DNA from: Candidatus Pacearchaeota archaeon
GTDB taxonomy: Archaea > Nanobdellota > Nanobdellia > Pacearchaeales > GW2011-AR1
Direction: 5' to 3'
NCBI GenBank assembly: GCA_016188895.1
Contig: JACPGZ010000041.1
Coordinates: 1-42,400 of the forward strand
Length of the DNA: 42,400 nucleotides
Under the pieces are notes generated by a model. The model was given only the letters and a program-made list of their open reading frames with translations, ran no database searches and was not told the DNA's origin. The translations under genes were made by a program, and so were the position numbers. Below are positions 28,800-37,302 of this stretch, in pieces. Within the stretch, counting starts at the first letter, position 1, and each line of letters starts with the position of its first letter.

Positions 28800-31478
28800 A
28801 TGATAACGAAAGAAGAAGCGAAAGATAAGTTAAAAAGACTAATATCAGATTTCCCTAAACATACATATCATAATGAAGAAAATTTGAAGTTTAACTATAT
28901 AGAACCCTTGCTTATGGAAATTTTAGGCTGGGATAGAGAAAATATAATTAAAGAACAGAGAGTTTTGAAGGGGAGAGCAGATTATATATTGAAGATTGGC
29001 AACGAAGAAGTTTTGGTTATTGAAACTAAACGCCCAAATGTCTCGCTAAATGAAGAAGAAGGTAGGCAGGCTGTTTCCTATGCTTATCACAGAAAGATTA
29101 AGTTTGCTGTTCTAACTAATTTTAAAGAAATTAAAGTTTATCATGCCTTAAGCAATATTAAAAATATCGATAAGAATTTATTAAAATTTGAAACAGGCGG
29201 ATTATTTAGAATTCCGATTGACCAATTCTTAACAAATTTTGATAAACTTTTTCTTTTATCTAGAGAAAGTTTTGAGAAAGGAGAAATAAATAAACTTTTA
29301 TCAAAGAAAGATGAAAAATTAGCTAAGCCAATTGATAAAAGTATCTTAGACGATTTACTTGAGATTAGAGAATGGCTATCGAAAGATCTTAAGAAATTAA
29401 GATTGCATCTTACGAAAGAACAGATTGATGAAATTGTACAGATTCTTATTGACCGATTCATATTTATGCGTTCGGTAGAAGATCGAGGCTTAGAGGAAAG
29501 AGATTTCTTATTAAAAATGGTTAAAGACTTTCAAGAAGGCAGAACTAATAAAAGGTTATGGGAATCTCTCAAAATAAAATTCAAGATTTTTGATAAGGAA
29601 TATAACTCTAATCTCTTTAGTGAAGGATTACTCGAAAAAGAAGGCTTTTTTGATGAGCAAATCTTGAGTAAGGTGATCAAAGAACTTTATTTTGGGAATG
29701 AAGGGCAACAAGAACGTTATATGTTTGATGAAATTCCAGGAGATTTGTTGGGAAGTATTTATGAACAATATTTAGGAACTGTTTTACAAGGAACAGAAAA
29801 GCGAGTAAAACTTGAATCAGAAAGTGGAAAAAGAAAGAAGATGGGAATTTATTACACACCATCTTATATTGTTGATTATATTGTAAAAAATACAGTAGGA
29901 GAATACATCAAAGATAAAACAATTGATGAAATTTTAGAAGTTAGAATTCTTGATCCTGCTTGCGGTTCTGGAAGTTTCTTAACAAAAGCATTTCAAGAAG
30001 TTGCCAAAGCAATAGAGGAAAGATTAAAGAAAGGGGAAAAGGCAAAAAATTATCAAGCATTTCAAAGTTATAATGGAAGATTAACATTAGGACAAAAAGC
30101 AACTATTTTATTGAATTGTATTCATGGTGTTGATTTAGATGAAAAGGCTGTTGAACTTGCACAATTAATTCTTTTATTAAAGCTTTTGGAAGATGAAACC
30201 CCAGAAACAAAAAGACGGCTTTTGCCAAATATGAAAGACAACATAAAAAATGGAAATTCTTTAATTGATGACCCAAAAATTGCAGGAAATAAGGCTTTCA
30301 ACTGGCATGCCCAATTCCCAGATGTTTTTAGACAAGGCGGATTTGATGTTGTTATTGGAAATCCGCCGTATGGTGCCAAATTAACAAATGAAGAAAAGAA
30401 ATATCTTGATAAAAATATAATAAAAGACAAATCTCAAGACACTGCTAATTATTTCATAACTAAAAATATTAAATTATTAAAAATAAATGGCAAGTTAGGA
30501 TTTATAGTACCAAAGGGGCTAAGTTATGTTCCCTCTTCACAGAATGTAAGGGAGGAAGTGATAAAGAATAAAATAAATTTCTTAATTGATGTTTCTGAAG
30601 CATTTGGAAAAGATGTACAATATGAGCAATTGATTATTATTATTTCAAAGGAGGATAGAGATTATAATAATTTTATAAATGGATTTTTTGCGAATGGTAA
30701 ATTTAATGAAAACCAATCTCCCAAAGAGATATTATCAAAAGAAAGACTCTTGATGTGGATAAATAATCACAATTTTAATATAATTAAGAAAATAATAAAT
30801 AATTCTATAAAATTAGATGAGATAGCTAAATCAAGAAGAGGGTTAGGTTGCAACAAATATGTCTCTACTGAAAAAAATGATTTTATCTGTCTTAAAGGGC
30901 AAAATGTTCAGAGATATCGTTTAGATAGAAGAAATTATATTTCTAAAAATAAGATAAATCAAGAATATAAATGGCTTCTAACTGATAAAATAATTGCCCA
31001 AGAAATAGTTGGAAGGTACGGTAAACCTTTGTTTGGAAATTTCAGAAATGTACAGCTTAAAGCAACTTTAGATTTAGATAATTCACTAACTTTAGACACC
31101 GTGGTAAATATCTTTAATATAGAAGGATATGATATAAAATTTGTGTTAGCTTTACTTAATTCAAGATTAATGTCTTGGTTTTTTCATATTTATTTTTACA
31201 ATAAAGCACAAATAACAGTGCATTTCGGCAACGAATATGTAAGAAACTTCCCAATTCCTAAAAAAATAGACAAAAAACAAGAACAAAAAGTAACTTCTTT
31301 GGTAGATGAAATGCTAAAATTGCAGAAACAACTTCACGAAGGAAATCCAACAGGAAATGAAAAAGAAAGGTTAGAACAGCAAATCAAAAATATTGATTAT
31401 GAAATTGACCAAGAAGTTTATAAGCTGTATGGGTTGACCAAAGAGGAGATTAAAATTGTTGAGGAGAGTTTGAAATGA
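28800..31478 (+). CDS. type IIG restriction-modification enzyme (nuclease + N6-adenine methyltransferase)
   Basis: The start at ATG 28800 follows CTTTAAATATG (about 28770-28780). The 892-residue single polypeptide has an N-terminal PD-(D/E)XK nuclease (GRADY, Asp61; VIETK, Glu75 and Lys77), a helical connector, and a gamma-class adenine methyltransferase domain with DPACGSGSF near 385 and NPPY at 521-524. A target-recognition region (about 640-860, with LTDKIIAQEIVGRYGKP and FGNEYVRNFPIP) and a C-terminal coiled coil follow. It would both methylate and cut at one recognition site. The last residues IVEESLK form the tail motif shared with the next genes. Confidence 0.92.
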   Translation: MITKEEAKDKLKRLISDFPKHTYHNEENLKFNYIEPLLMEILGWDRENIIKEQRVLKGRADYILKIGNEEVLVIETKRPNVSLNEEEGRQAVSYAYHRKIKFAVLTNFKEIKVYHALSNIKNIDKNLLKFETGGLFRIPIDQFLTNFDKLFLLSRESFEKGEINKLLSKKDEKLAKPIDKSILDDLLEIREWLSKDLKKLRLHLTKEQIDEIVQILIDRFIFMRSVEDRGLEERDFLLKMVKDFQEGRTNKRLWESLKIKFKIFDKEYNSNLFSEGLLEKEGFFDEQILSKVIKELYFGNEGQQERYMFDEIPGDLLGSIYEQYLGTVLQGTEKRVKLESESGKRKKMGIYYTPSYIVDYIVKNTVGEYIKDKTIDEILEVRILDPACGSGSFLTKAFQEVAKAIEERLKKGEKAKNYQAFQSYNGRLTLGQKATILLNCIHGVDLDEKAVELAQLILLLKLLEDETPETKRRLLPNMKDNIKNGNSLIDDPKIAGNKAFNWHAQFPDVFRQGGFDVVIGNPPYGAKLTNEEKKYLDKNIIKDKSQDTANYFITKNIKLLKINGKLGFIVPKGLSYVPSSQNVREEVIKNKINFLIDVSEAFGKDVQYEQLIIIISKEDRDYNNFINGFFANGKFNENQSPKEILSKERLLMWINNHNFNIIKKIINNSIKLDEIAKSRRGLGCNKYVSTEKNDFICLKGQNVQRYRLDRRNYISKNKINQEYKWLLTDKIIAQEIVGRYGKPLFGNFRNVQLKATLDLDNSLTLDTVVNIFNIEGYDIKFVLALLNSRLMSWFFHIYFYNKAQITVHFGNEYVRNFPIPKKIDKKQEQKVTSLVDEMLKLQKQLHEGNPTGNEKERLEQQIKNIDYEIDQEVYKLYGLTKEEIKIVEESLK

Positions 31479-32095
31479 ATAATCTATTTTCTGGAACACA
31501 AGAAAAAACATTTTATTTATGGATAGACCTTAATAACCCTATAGTTAAACACAATTTCAAAATTGGTTCTTTTGTTTCATCTAATTTTCTCCCTGCAAAG
31601 GGGGAAGACCATTTAATGTTTTTGCCAAATCCTAATTTCAGTAATTTTATAAGTCCTTTTCAAATGAATCTTCTTAATAGCTATCTTGCGGAATATAATT
31701 TAGAATTGAGTAGAAGAGCTTTCTATAAAAATTATCCAAATAGATTAGTCGCGACATTCTTATTTGATTATAAAGAGGAGGCGGACAAATATAAAGAAAG
31801 AAATCAAGAACTTGTAAAAAATAGAAAGTTGGTAAAAGGAAAATCTTTTGGAAATTGTATTTATTCGAAACATGATTTATCATGGATAGACTTTCTTAGA
31901 CTGAATGGTTCAAAAGATCAAGAAACCATTAATAATATTTGTAAATCTTATTGGGAAGGAAAAGTTGTCAAAGAATGCAAATTAATGCATTTTGGTAGCG
32001 AGTGGTCTGAAGACTCAATTTTTGAGATTCTTTTCTATGGAAAGATAAATTTTGACAAAGAAGAGCAGAAAATTATTGAGGAGAGCTTGAAATGA
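31475..32095 (+). CDS. hypothetical protein of the restriction-modification operon (tail-motif gene 2)
   Basis: The 206-residue soluble protein is coupled to the RM gene by ATGA. It contains FYLWIDLNNPIVKHNFKIGSFVSSNF, an aromatic-rich middle (FLPNPNFSNFISPFQMNLLNSYL) and an alpha/beta C-terminal half. It ends KIIEESLK. No motif is recognised; small genes trailing type IIG enzymes can be accessory or anti-toxic, but nothing here proves it. Confidence 0.6.
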   Translation: MNNLFSGTQEKTFYLWIDLNNPIVKHNFKIGSFVSSNFLPAKGEDHLMFLPNPNFSNFISPFQMNLLNSYLAEYNLELSRRAFYKNYPNRLVATFLFDYKEEADKYKERNQELVKNRKLVKGKSFGNCIYSKHDLSWIDFLRLNGSKDQETINNICKSYWEGKVVKECKLMHFGSEWSEDSIFEILFYGKINFDKEEQKIIEESLK

Positions 32096-32505
32096 CAGAA
32101 GAAGAAACTGAAAATGAAGAAGAGAAAATAGTAAAGGCTTCTTGCAGCTTTTGTGGAAAAGAAATAGAATGTCCAGAAAAAATGCTAAAGGTTGATAAAC
32201 ACATGTGCTATGAATGTTATAAAAATCCTCCAGTAGAAATATCAGAAAAAGAATTGTCTAAAATCCATATAGATATTCCAATAAATAAACTAAATGAAAT
32301 GTTTTATGATGCAGTAGCTACTCAAATGAAAGAAATAGCCTTTCCTAAGATATGGCAAGAACGCAAATCAGAACTTAAAGAAATATCAAAAAAAGAATTA
32401 GCTGAGTTAATGTTCTTAGAGGGTGCGATGGCAGGGGCTGGGTTTTTATTCGAAACCATGAAAGATAAGGAAGAAAATGATATTGTCGAGGAGAGTTTAA
32501 AGTGA
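32092..32505 (+). CDS. zinc-finger protein of the restriction-modification operon (tail-motif gene 3)
   Basis: The 137-residue protein has an acidic N-terminus, then CSFCGKEIECPEKMLKVDKHMCYECYK (CxxC...CxxC, a treble-clef-like zinc finger at about 18-43), and a helical C-terminal part with FLEGAMAGAGFLFETM. It ends DIVEESLK. It is coupled to the previous gene by ATGA. Possibly a nucleic-acid or protein adaptor; family unknown. Confidence 0.6.
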   Translation: MTEEETENEEEKIVKASCSFCGKEIECPEKMLKVDKHMCYECYKNPPVEISEKELSKIHIDIPINKLNEMFYDAVATQMKEIAFPKIWQERKSELKEISKKELAELMFLEGAMAGAGFLFETMKDKEENDIVEESLK

Positions 32506-32906
32506 ATGATTTAGAATTAATGGACGAAATGCAGAAAAATCACAGTTTCCAAGGGCAGATGAATGGTATGGCTAAGTCTATTGAAATAGTAATAGATAAA
32601 ATTTTAGAGCAAAACGACGTAAAACCACGAGGGTCATTTGGGAATAGAATTAAACAATTTAAGGAAGTCTGTCCAGAATTTCCTGAATTGCTTGGAGATT
32701 TAATGAACTTTAATGAGTTCTGGAACATTACGAAACATGGGGTAATAATTATGGGTGCGGACATATCGGAGTCTTTTTTTAAGGATGAGGAAACACACAA
32801 GTTTAATCAACAAAGGAAAGAAGAGATATCTAAGAACTTTACAGAAGTTATGAAAAAACTAATAGTGATTTCTAAAAAAAAAGTTATTGAAGAGAGTTTG
32901 AAATGA
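32502..32906 (+). CDS. hypothetical helical protein (tail-motif gene 4)
   Basis: A 134-residue protein starting at GTG 32502 within AAGTGA, the stop/start overlap. Predicted helical, with FGNRIKQFKEVCPEFPELLGDLMNFNEFWNITKHG, a pattern like HEPN or DUF4145-type helical bundles found near restriction genes (the RxxxxH motif is not clearly present). It ends KKVIEESLK. Role unknown. Confidence 0.55.
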   Translation: MNDLELMDEMQKNHSFQGQMNGMAKSIEIVIDKILEQNDVKPRGSFGNRIKQFKEVCPEFPELLGDLMNFNEFWNITKHGVIIMGADISESFFKDEETHKFNQQRKEEISKNFTEVMKKLIVISKKKVIEESLK

Positions 32907-33376
32907 GTGAAACAATATTAGATTATGATAAAATAATATGGGAAGTTTTTGCCATCGGAGTTACTGCTTCTATTATAATCTTGTATAATGTCGTAAATTT
33001 AGAAAGTAAAATACCTAAGAACTTTGATGTTTTGGTACTGATTCTTGGTTTTTCTATACTAATCTATTCTTCCATTTTGTTTTTAGGTTATAATTTTAAA
33101 AAAAGTATTTTTATTAACTCAGATTCTAAAAATAAAATTAAGGAAAAGCTAGAAAAGAGTTGGTATCCTAGAGCAAGATGGATGGCAGAAATAATATTAC
33201 TTTTTATAATAATATTATATTTTAAAGCATTCACGGAAAAATGGATCCCAATAGTTATTCTATTGATTACCATAGTAATTTGTAGTATTGCTAATTGTTG
33301 TGCTAAGAAAAAAGTTCAAAAAAACAATTGGGTAGGTTATTGTAATTATTTTAAATCTTATTTTCGCTGTCAATAA
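32903..33376 (+). CDS. four-helix membrane protein, last gene of the tail-motif series
   Basis: The 157-residue product has four hydrophobic segments (about 11-31, 41-63, 92-109 and 113-131) and a Cys/Lys/Asn-rich end. It is coupled to the previous gene by ATGA but does not itself end in EESLK: it ends FRCQ. A decayed tail copy lies 74 nt downstream. Membrane partners occur in abortive-infection modules, so an effector role is conceivable but unproven. Confidence 0.55.
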   Translation: MSETILDYDKIIWEVFAIGVTASIIILYNVVNLESKIPKNFDVLVLILGFSILIYSSILFLGYNFKKSIFINSDSKNKIKEKLEKSWYPRARWMAEIILLFIIILYFKAFTEKWIPIVILLITIVICSIANCCAKKKVQKNNWVGYCNYFKSYFRCQ

Positions 33377-33485
33377 CTCTTTCTTCAAACACCCTCACCA
33401 TCTGAGGACTTGGCAAATCTATGTCGTGCTGGACAAAAATTGGGTAGATGTTATCGAGGAGAGTCTTAATTAAATAATAGGCCAT
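33351..33485 (-). CDS. 44-residue open frame, possible small gene or gene remnant
   Basis: From ATG 33483-33485 the minus strand encodes MAYYLIKTLLDNIYPIFVQ, then HDIDLPSPQMVRVFEERVIDSENKI. The composition is protein-like and it ends at 33351, overlapping the membrane-protein gene. It lies antisense to the degenerate fifth tail motif, so only one of the two readings may be meaningful. The nearby TATA-like sequence (33490-33502) is better placed for the plus-strand gene at 33522. Confidence 0.3.
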   Translation of the reverse strand: MAYYLIKTLLDNIYPIFVQHDIDLPSPQMVRVFEERVIDSENKI

Positions 33486-33521
33486 AGTTACATTATTAAA
33501 TATCAAAATATTAGGTAAAAT

Positions 33522-33719
33522 ATGGAAGGCAAAGAACAGGGGCTAAGAGAAAGGTTTCTAAAAATTTATGCAGATATTCCCTTAAATTTAAGAAAAGAGA
33601 TAATCCTTGTTTTAGAAAATGAACCGATTAGTTGGAATGTCGCTTTTGTTGAAGTGACAAATAAAACTCATAAATCAACAATAATATTAAAAAAATTAAA
33701 TGAATTAAGAATAATTTAA
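33522..33719 (+). CDS. small helical protein, first gene of the caspase-like operon
   Basis: The 65-residue protein is predicted as a winged-helix-like three-helix unit (RERFLKIYADIPLNLRKEIILVLENEPISWNVAFVEVTNKTHKSTIILKKLNELRII). The LKKLNELRII end looks like the tail of a winged helix. A TATA-like ATTATTAAATATC lies 20-32 nt upstream. It is followed directly (1 nt) by the next gene. It could be the regulator of the operon. Confidence 0.55.
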   Translation: MEGKEQGLRERFLKIYADIPLNLRKEIILVLENEPISWNVAFVEVTNKTHKSTIILKKLNELRII

Positions 33720-33720
33720 A

Positions 33721-33939
33721 ATGGAAGAAAAAGAAAAAATTACAGAAGAAATAAAAAAACTTGTTATAGCGAGATTAGAAGTCCTTCCAGAAAATAAAAA
33801 AGTATCTATCGGAAATTTTGGTGAATTTAGTAAAAGTGAATTAATAGATAATGTAAATAAAAATACCGAAATTGGAAATAAAATTATAGAAATAGAACTA
33901 GAATTTTTAAGAGCTATGAAAAAAGGAATAATACAATGA
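33721..33939 (+). CDS. small acidic protein of the caspase-like operon
   Basis: The 72-residue protein starts 1 nt after the previous stop and overlaps the peptidase gene by 4 bp (ATGA). It has a helix, a short strand KVSIGNFGEFSKSELIDNV and a C-terminal helix KIIEIELEFLRAMKKG. The SIGNFGEFSKSELI segment gives it the look of a small adaptor domain; as in other caspase-like modules it might be the inhibitor or adaptor of the peptidase (inference). Confidence 0.55.
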   Translation: MEEKEKITEEIKKLVIARLEVLPENKKVSIGNFGEFSKSELIDNVNKNTEIGNKIIEIELEFLRAMKKGIIQ

Positions 33940-34577
33940 ATTTTAATTTTTTGCTCACGAGACCAGAACATGATGATACAACTTTTTATTTGTCCAACTG
34001 GTGTAAAGATGGTCTTGATTTAGCAGGAAAAAAGGGAGCAAAAATTAGCGACTTACATCGTGATAAGGCAAATAAAAAGGAGTTTGAAGGAAGAGTTTAT
34101 AAATCTTGTCCGGAATTTATTGTTTTCAATGGACATGGAGACGAAAATTCTGTTACAGGGCATAAGAATGAAGAGCTAATCTCGGTAGAAAGTGATGAAA
34201 AATTTTTAAAGTTAAATATAGTTTATGCAATTTCTTGTCGTTCTGCTAAAAATTTAGGTAAAAAATGTATTGAAAAAGGAACAAATTGTTATGTGGGCTA
34301 TACAGATGATTTTATTTTTGTTTACGAAAAAGAAAAAATAAGCAGACCATTAACTGACGAAACTGCTAAACTTTTTTTGGAACCATCAAAATTATTCATA
34401 GAAGCGGTAATCAAAAATAATTCCGTGAAAGATGCTCTAGAGCGCTCAAAGAAAAAAATTCAAGAAAACTTCATTAAAACTTTGTCTGGAGACGAACAAG
34501 AAACTACTCTGGCAAGGTATCTTTGGTGGAACTCAAGAAATTTTATATCTCTAGGAAATCAAAATGCTACAATATGA
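33936..34577 (+). CDS. caspase-like (clan CD) cysteine peptidase
   Basis: The 213-residue protein has the clan CD dyad: His67 at the end of the strand FIVFNGHGD and Cys101 at the end of IVYAISCRSAKNLG, spaced as in CHAT/gingipain/caspase folds. The following GYTDDFIFVYE segment and C-terminal helices complete an alpha/beta sandwich. Such peptidases act in bacterial and archaeal immunity (CHAT proteases, orthocaspases), cutting partner proteins on activation. It is coupled by ATGA to both neighbours. The catalytic pair is visible; substrate and trigger are unknown. Confidence 0.7.
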   Translation: MNFNFLLTRPEHDDTTFYLSNWCKDGLDLAGKKGAKISDLHRDKANKKEFEGRVYKSCPEFIVFNGHGDENSVTGHKNEELISVESDEKFLKLNIVYAISCRSAKNLGKKCIEKGTNCYVGYTDDFIFVYEKEKISRPLTDETAKLFLEPSKLFIEAVIKNNSVKDALERSKKKIQENFIKTLSGDEQETTLARYLWWNSRNFISLGNQNATI

Positions 34578-35212
34578 AAATGACCTACATTCTCTCCCCA
34601 TCTTCATTGAATCTTCTTGAGGAATGCCCGAGATGTTTTTATTTGCAAGTTGTCAGAAAAATAAGAAGGCCAAGAGGACCAATGTCTTCTATTCCGATAA
34701 AGATGGATTCTATTATTAAGAAGTACTTTGATATTTATAGGGAGAAAGGAATTTTACCGCCATTAATTGAAAAGAAGGTTAAAGGTGTTCTTCCTCTTGA
34801 TATGCCAAAAACATTATACTATGAAGATGAAAATAATGGAATAAAACTAAAAGGACTCCCAGACGAGTATTTACAAACTGAAGATGAAGCTATTGTCCCT
34901 TTTGACCATAAAACTAAAAGCAAAGCTCCAAAAGAAACGCATCCACGCTATCAGCTACAATTAGAATGCTATACTTTTCTTTTAGAAGCTAATGGATATA
35001 AAACTAAGAATTTTGGATATTTAGCTTATTATCATCCAGAGCAATGCGAGATACATAATGGAATGGATATTCAGGTGAATATTATCAAAGTCAAAACTGA
35101 CCCAGAAAGAGTTAAGAAAGCTCTCAAAAAGGCTTCTGAAATCTTAAATGGAAAACTGCCTAAAATTAACAGAACATGCGAATATTGCAAGTGGAAAGGA
35201 ATAAAATTATAA
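34574..35212 (+). CDS. Cas4/RecB-like PD-(D/E)XK nuclease with Cys cluster
   Basis: From ATG 34574, overlapping the peptidase stop (ATGA), it is 212 residues. Visible: SPSSLNLLEECPRCFYL (Cys18, Cys21) at the N-terminus, GLPDEYL (Asp97), VPFDHKTKS (Asp111, Lys113), a QLQLECYTFLLE helix and a C-terminal CEYCKW. This is the PD-(D/E)XK nuclease core flanked by the Cys residues that bind [4Fe-4S] in Cas4 and AddB. No cas genes or CRISPR array are in the window, so it is a solo Cas4-like nuclease, either a DNA repair enzyme or part of the caspase-like operon. Confidence 0.75.
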   Translation: MKMTYILSPSSLNLLEECPRCFYLQVVRKIRRPRGPMSSIPIKMDSIIKKYFDIYREKGILPPLIEKKVKGVLPLDMPKTLYYEDENNGIKLKGLPDEYLQTEDEAIVPFDHKTKSKAPKETHPRYQLQLECYTFLLEANGYKTKNFGYLAYYHPEQCEIHNGMDIQVNIIKVKTDPERVKKALKKASEILNGKLPKINRTCEYCKWKGIKL

Positions 35213-35254
35213 TTAATCCTCAGATAATTCTATAAACTCTTTTTTCTTTTAATA

Positions 35255-35572
35255 ATGATGCTCAAAGAAAAGAAATGCGTTCCATGCGAGGGTGGCATTC
35301 CTCCGCTTAGCACCAAAGAAGTCATCAACTTCATGCAAGAGCTCAAAGATTGGACACTTGATAATGGGCATCTCGTTAAGCATTTCAATTTCAAAGATTT
35401 TAAAGAAAATATGGATTTTGTGAACAAGATAGCTAAAATTTCAGAGGAAGAAGGGCATCATCCAGTATTATTCATTAATTACAATAAACTTAAAGTTGAA
35501 TTGTGGACGCACGCCATAAACGGGCTTAGCGAGAATGATTTTATTCTTGCTGCAAAGATAGATTCCCTTTAG
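35255..35572 (+). CDS. pterin-4a-carbinolamine dehydratase-like protein
   Basis: The 105-residue protein has the PCD fold with LKDWTLDNGHLVKHFNFKDF, EEEGHHPVLFINYNKLKVELWTHAINGLSENDFILAAKID. The catalytic EGHHP...W-x-H motif (His pair plus the downstream THAI His) is intact. The N-terminal CVPCEGGIPPLS segment is also typical. The enzyme dehydrates 4a-hydroxytetrahydropterin; in archaea its role is less clear. Two adjacent ATGs (35255 and 35258) are possible starts. It overlaps the DedA gene's 3' end. Confidence 0.88.
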   Translation: MMLKEKKCVPCEGGIPPLSTKEVINFMQELKDWTLDNGHLVKHFNFKDFKENMDFVNKIAKISEEEGHHPVLFINYNKLKVELWTHAINGLSENDFILAAKIDSL

Positions 35573-36215
35573 CATCTCTCCTATCTTTAATTTTCAATTT
35601 CTGCCTTAAATATTCAAAAAGCGGAGGAACAAATGATGCAAGTATAATAACAAGAATAACTAATGCCAGATTATCCTGGACAAATGGAATATTACCAAAA
35701 AAATATCCGCCAAAAAGGAAGATGCCCACCCATGCAATTCCTCCAACAACATTAAAACTTACAAACCTGCTATAACTCATTTTTCCAATTCCTGCAACAA
35801 AAGGCGCAAATGTCCTTATAATTGGAATAAATCTAGCAAGAATAATTGTCTTGCCGCCATGTTTTTCATAAAACCTGTTTGTTCTATCAAGATACTTTTT
35901 TTTCACCCATTTGCTATTTGATATTTTGTCGCCAAAATAATTGCCTATCCAATAATTTAGAGTATCCCCAAGGATGGCAGCAATACTAATCAAAATAAAC
36001 AGAACATACACATTTAGCAGATTTTTTGCTGCAATAGTGCCTGCAACAAAAATAAGCGAATCGCCAGGAAGAAAAGGCGTTACAACAACCCCTGTTTCCA
36101 GAAATATAATTAAAAATAAGATAAAATATGTAGCAATCCCATAATCCTGAACAATAATATTCAGATATTTATCAACATGCAGTACAATATCAATAACTTT
36201 TCCAGTTATGCTCAT
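35541..36215 (-). CDS. DedA-family membrane protein
   Basis: The start at ATG 36213-36215 lies about 25 nt after ATTTATAAACT; a longer frame reaches 36374 but crosses that promoter. The 224-residue protein has the full DedA/VTT pattern: ETGVVVTPFLPGDSLIFVAG, DTLNYWIGNYFG, RFYEKHGGKTIILARFIPIIRTFAPFVAGIGKMSY and a final transmembrane helix. These proteins scramble or transport phospholipids/undecaprenyl-phosphate-like carriers across the membrane. Confidence 0.88.
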   Translation of the reverse strand: MSITGKVIDIVLHVDKYLNIIVQDYGIATYFILFLIIFLETGVVVTPFLPGDSLIFVAGTIAAKNLLNVYVLFILISIAAILGDTLNYWIGNYFGDKISNSKWVKKKYLDRTNRFYEKHGGKTIILARFIPIIRTFAPFVAGIGKMSYSRFVSFNVVGGIAWVGIFLFGGYFFGNIPFVQDNLALVILVIILASFVPPLFEYLRQKLKIKDRRDAKGNLSLQQE

Positions 36216-36285
36216 TTTTTTAGATGAAAAACTAAGTTTATAAATAATAAGATAAATTTTTATATTGCCGTTGTATCCATTTTCT

Positions 36286-37302
36286 ATGGATTCGGAAAAG
36301 AGACTTGAGTTTATTAAAAGAAACACAATTGAGATAATAAGCGAAAAAGAATTAAATGAATTGCTGAAAAGCAAAAAGAAACCTGTTGCTTACCTTGGAA
36401 CAGCAATAACAGGCAGACCCCATATTGGTTATTTTATATGGGCATCAAAGCTCGCTGATTTTATAAAAGCAGGATTAAAGGTCAAACTCTTGTTAGCTGA
36501 CATTCATGGGGCTTTAGACAATACACCATGGAATGTTCTAGAAAAGCGCTATAAATATTACGAAAAAGTAATTCCACTGATGTTTAAGTCACTGAGTGCA
36601 AACACAAAAGAATTGCAAATTGTCAAAGGTTCTTCTTTTCAATTGAAAAAAGAATATATTTTGGATTTGCTTAAGATGGCGACCTTTATTTCAGTACATG
36701 ATGCGACAAAATCTGCATCAGAGATAGTGAAACTTGGTGATAATCCAAAATTAGGCGGATTAATTTATCCATTAATGCAGGCACTTGATGAGCAGTATCT
36801 TTCAGCTGATATTCAGTATGGAGGAATTGACCAAAGAAAGATATTTGTTTTTGCTCGTGAGTCTTTACCAAAAATAGGATACAAACCAAGGATAGAGATT
36901 ATGACTCCATTGCTTCCTGGAATAACAGGAAAGAAGATGAGTGCTTCTGATCCTTCATCTGTTATTGATTTGCTTGATGACGAATCAGCAGTGAATCATA
37001 AGATAAGTAATGCATATTGCATGGCAGGAGATACTGAAAATGGATTAATTGCATTCTTAGAGTATGTTTTATTTACATTGAAAAAAGACAAAGGCGATAA
37101 ACTTGTGATTGAAAGAGATAAGCAATATGGAGGCAATATAAACTTCAATGATATAGAATCATTAAAGCAAGCATTTAAAGAAAAGAAGCTTCATCCTCTT
37201 GACCTCAAAAAAGCAGTTGCGCGCGAAATAAATATATTGCTAAAACCAATGAGAGAGAAAGGCAATGAGCTGAAAAAGCTGACAAGCCAAGCTTACTCCT
37301 GA
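36286..37302 (+). CDS. tyrS: tyrosyl-tRNA synthetase
   Basis: From ATG 36286 (TATA-like TTTTTATATTG about 25 nt upstream; the frame is also open from TTG 36265) it is 338 residues. Class I signatures: HIGY at 46-49 (HIGH) in RPHIGYFIWASK and KKMSAS near 216-221 (KMSKS). YPLMQALDEQYLSADIQYGGIDQRK is the archaeal/eukaryotic TyrRS tyrosine-binding region. It charges tRNA-Tyr. Size fits archaeal TyrRS, which lacks the bacterial S4 domain. Confidence 0.93.
   Translation: MDSEKRLEFIKRNTIEIISEKELNELLKSKKKPVAYLGTAITGRPHIGYFIWASKLADFIKAGLKVKLLLADIHGALDNTPWNVLEKRYKYYEKVIPLMFKSLSANTKELQIVKGSSFQLKKEYILDLLKMATFISVHDATKSASEIVKLGDNPKLGGLIYPLMQALDEQYLSADIQYGGIDQRKIFVFARESLPKIGYKPRIEIMTPLLPGITGKKMSASDPSSVIDLLDDESAVNHKISNAYCMAGDTENGLIAFLEYVLFTLKKDKGDKLVIERDKQYGGNINFNDIESLKQAFKEKKLHPLDLKKAVAREINILLKPMREKGNELKKLTSQAYS

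Larger units (their letters stand above)
31455..33473 (+). repeat. repeated gene-tail motif encoding (I/V)EESLK with built-in RBS and ATGA
   Basis: Four 24-nt copies end successive genes: 31455-31478, 32072-32095, 32482-32505 and 32883-32906. Each encodes I/V-I/V-E-E-S-L-K-stop. GAGGAGAG (GAAGAGAG in copy 4) doubles as a Shine-Dalgarno, and AAATGA (AAGTGA in copy 3) gives overlapping stop and start. A degenerate fifth copy (18 of 24 matches to copy 4) lies at 33450-33473, after the last gene. The repeated unit sits exactly at gene boundaries while the genes between are unrelated. Confidence 0.85.

Noticed and set aside
33351-33473. Treating the region after the membrane gene as a fifth full cassette gene
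   Set aside because: The plus-strand frame leading into the degenerate tail has no start codon and the opposite strand reads at least as well as a small protein.
34574-35212. CRISPR-Cas locus suggested by the Cas4-like protein
   Set aside because: No repeat-spacer array and no other cas gene found in the window.
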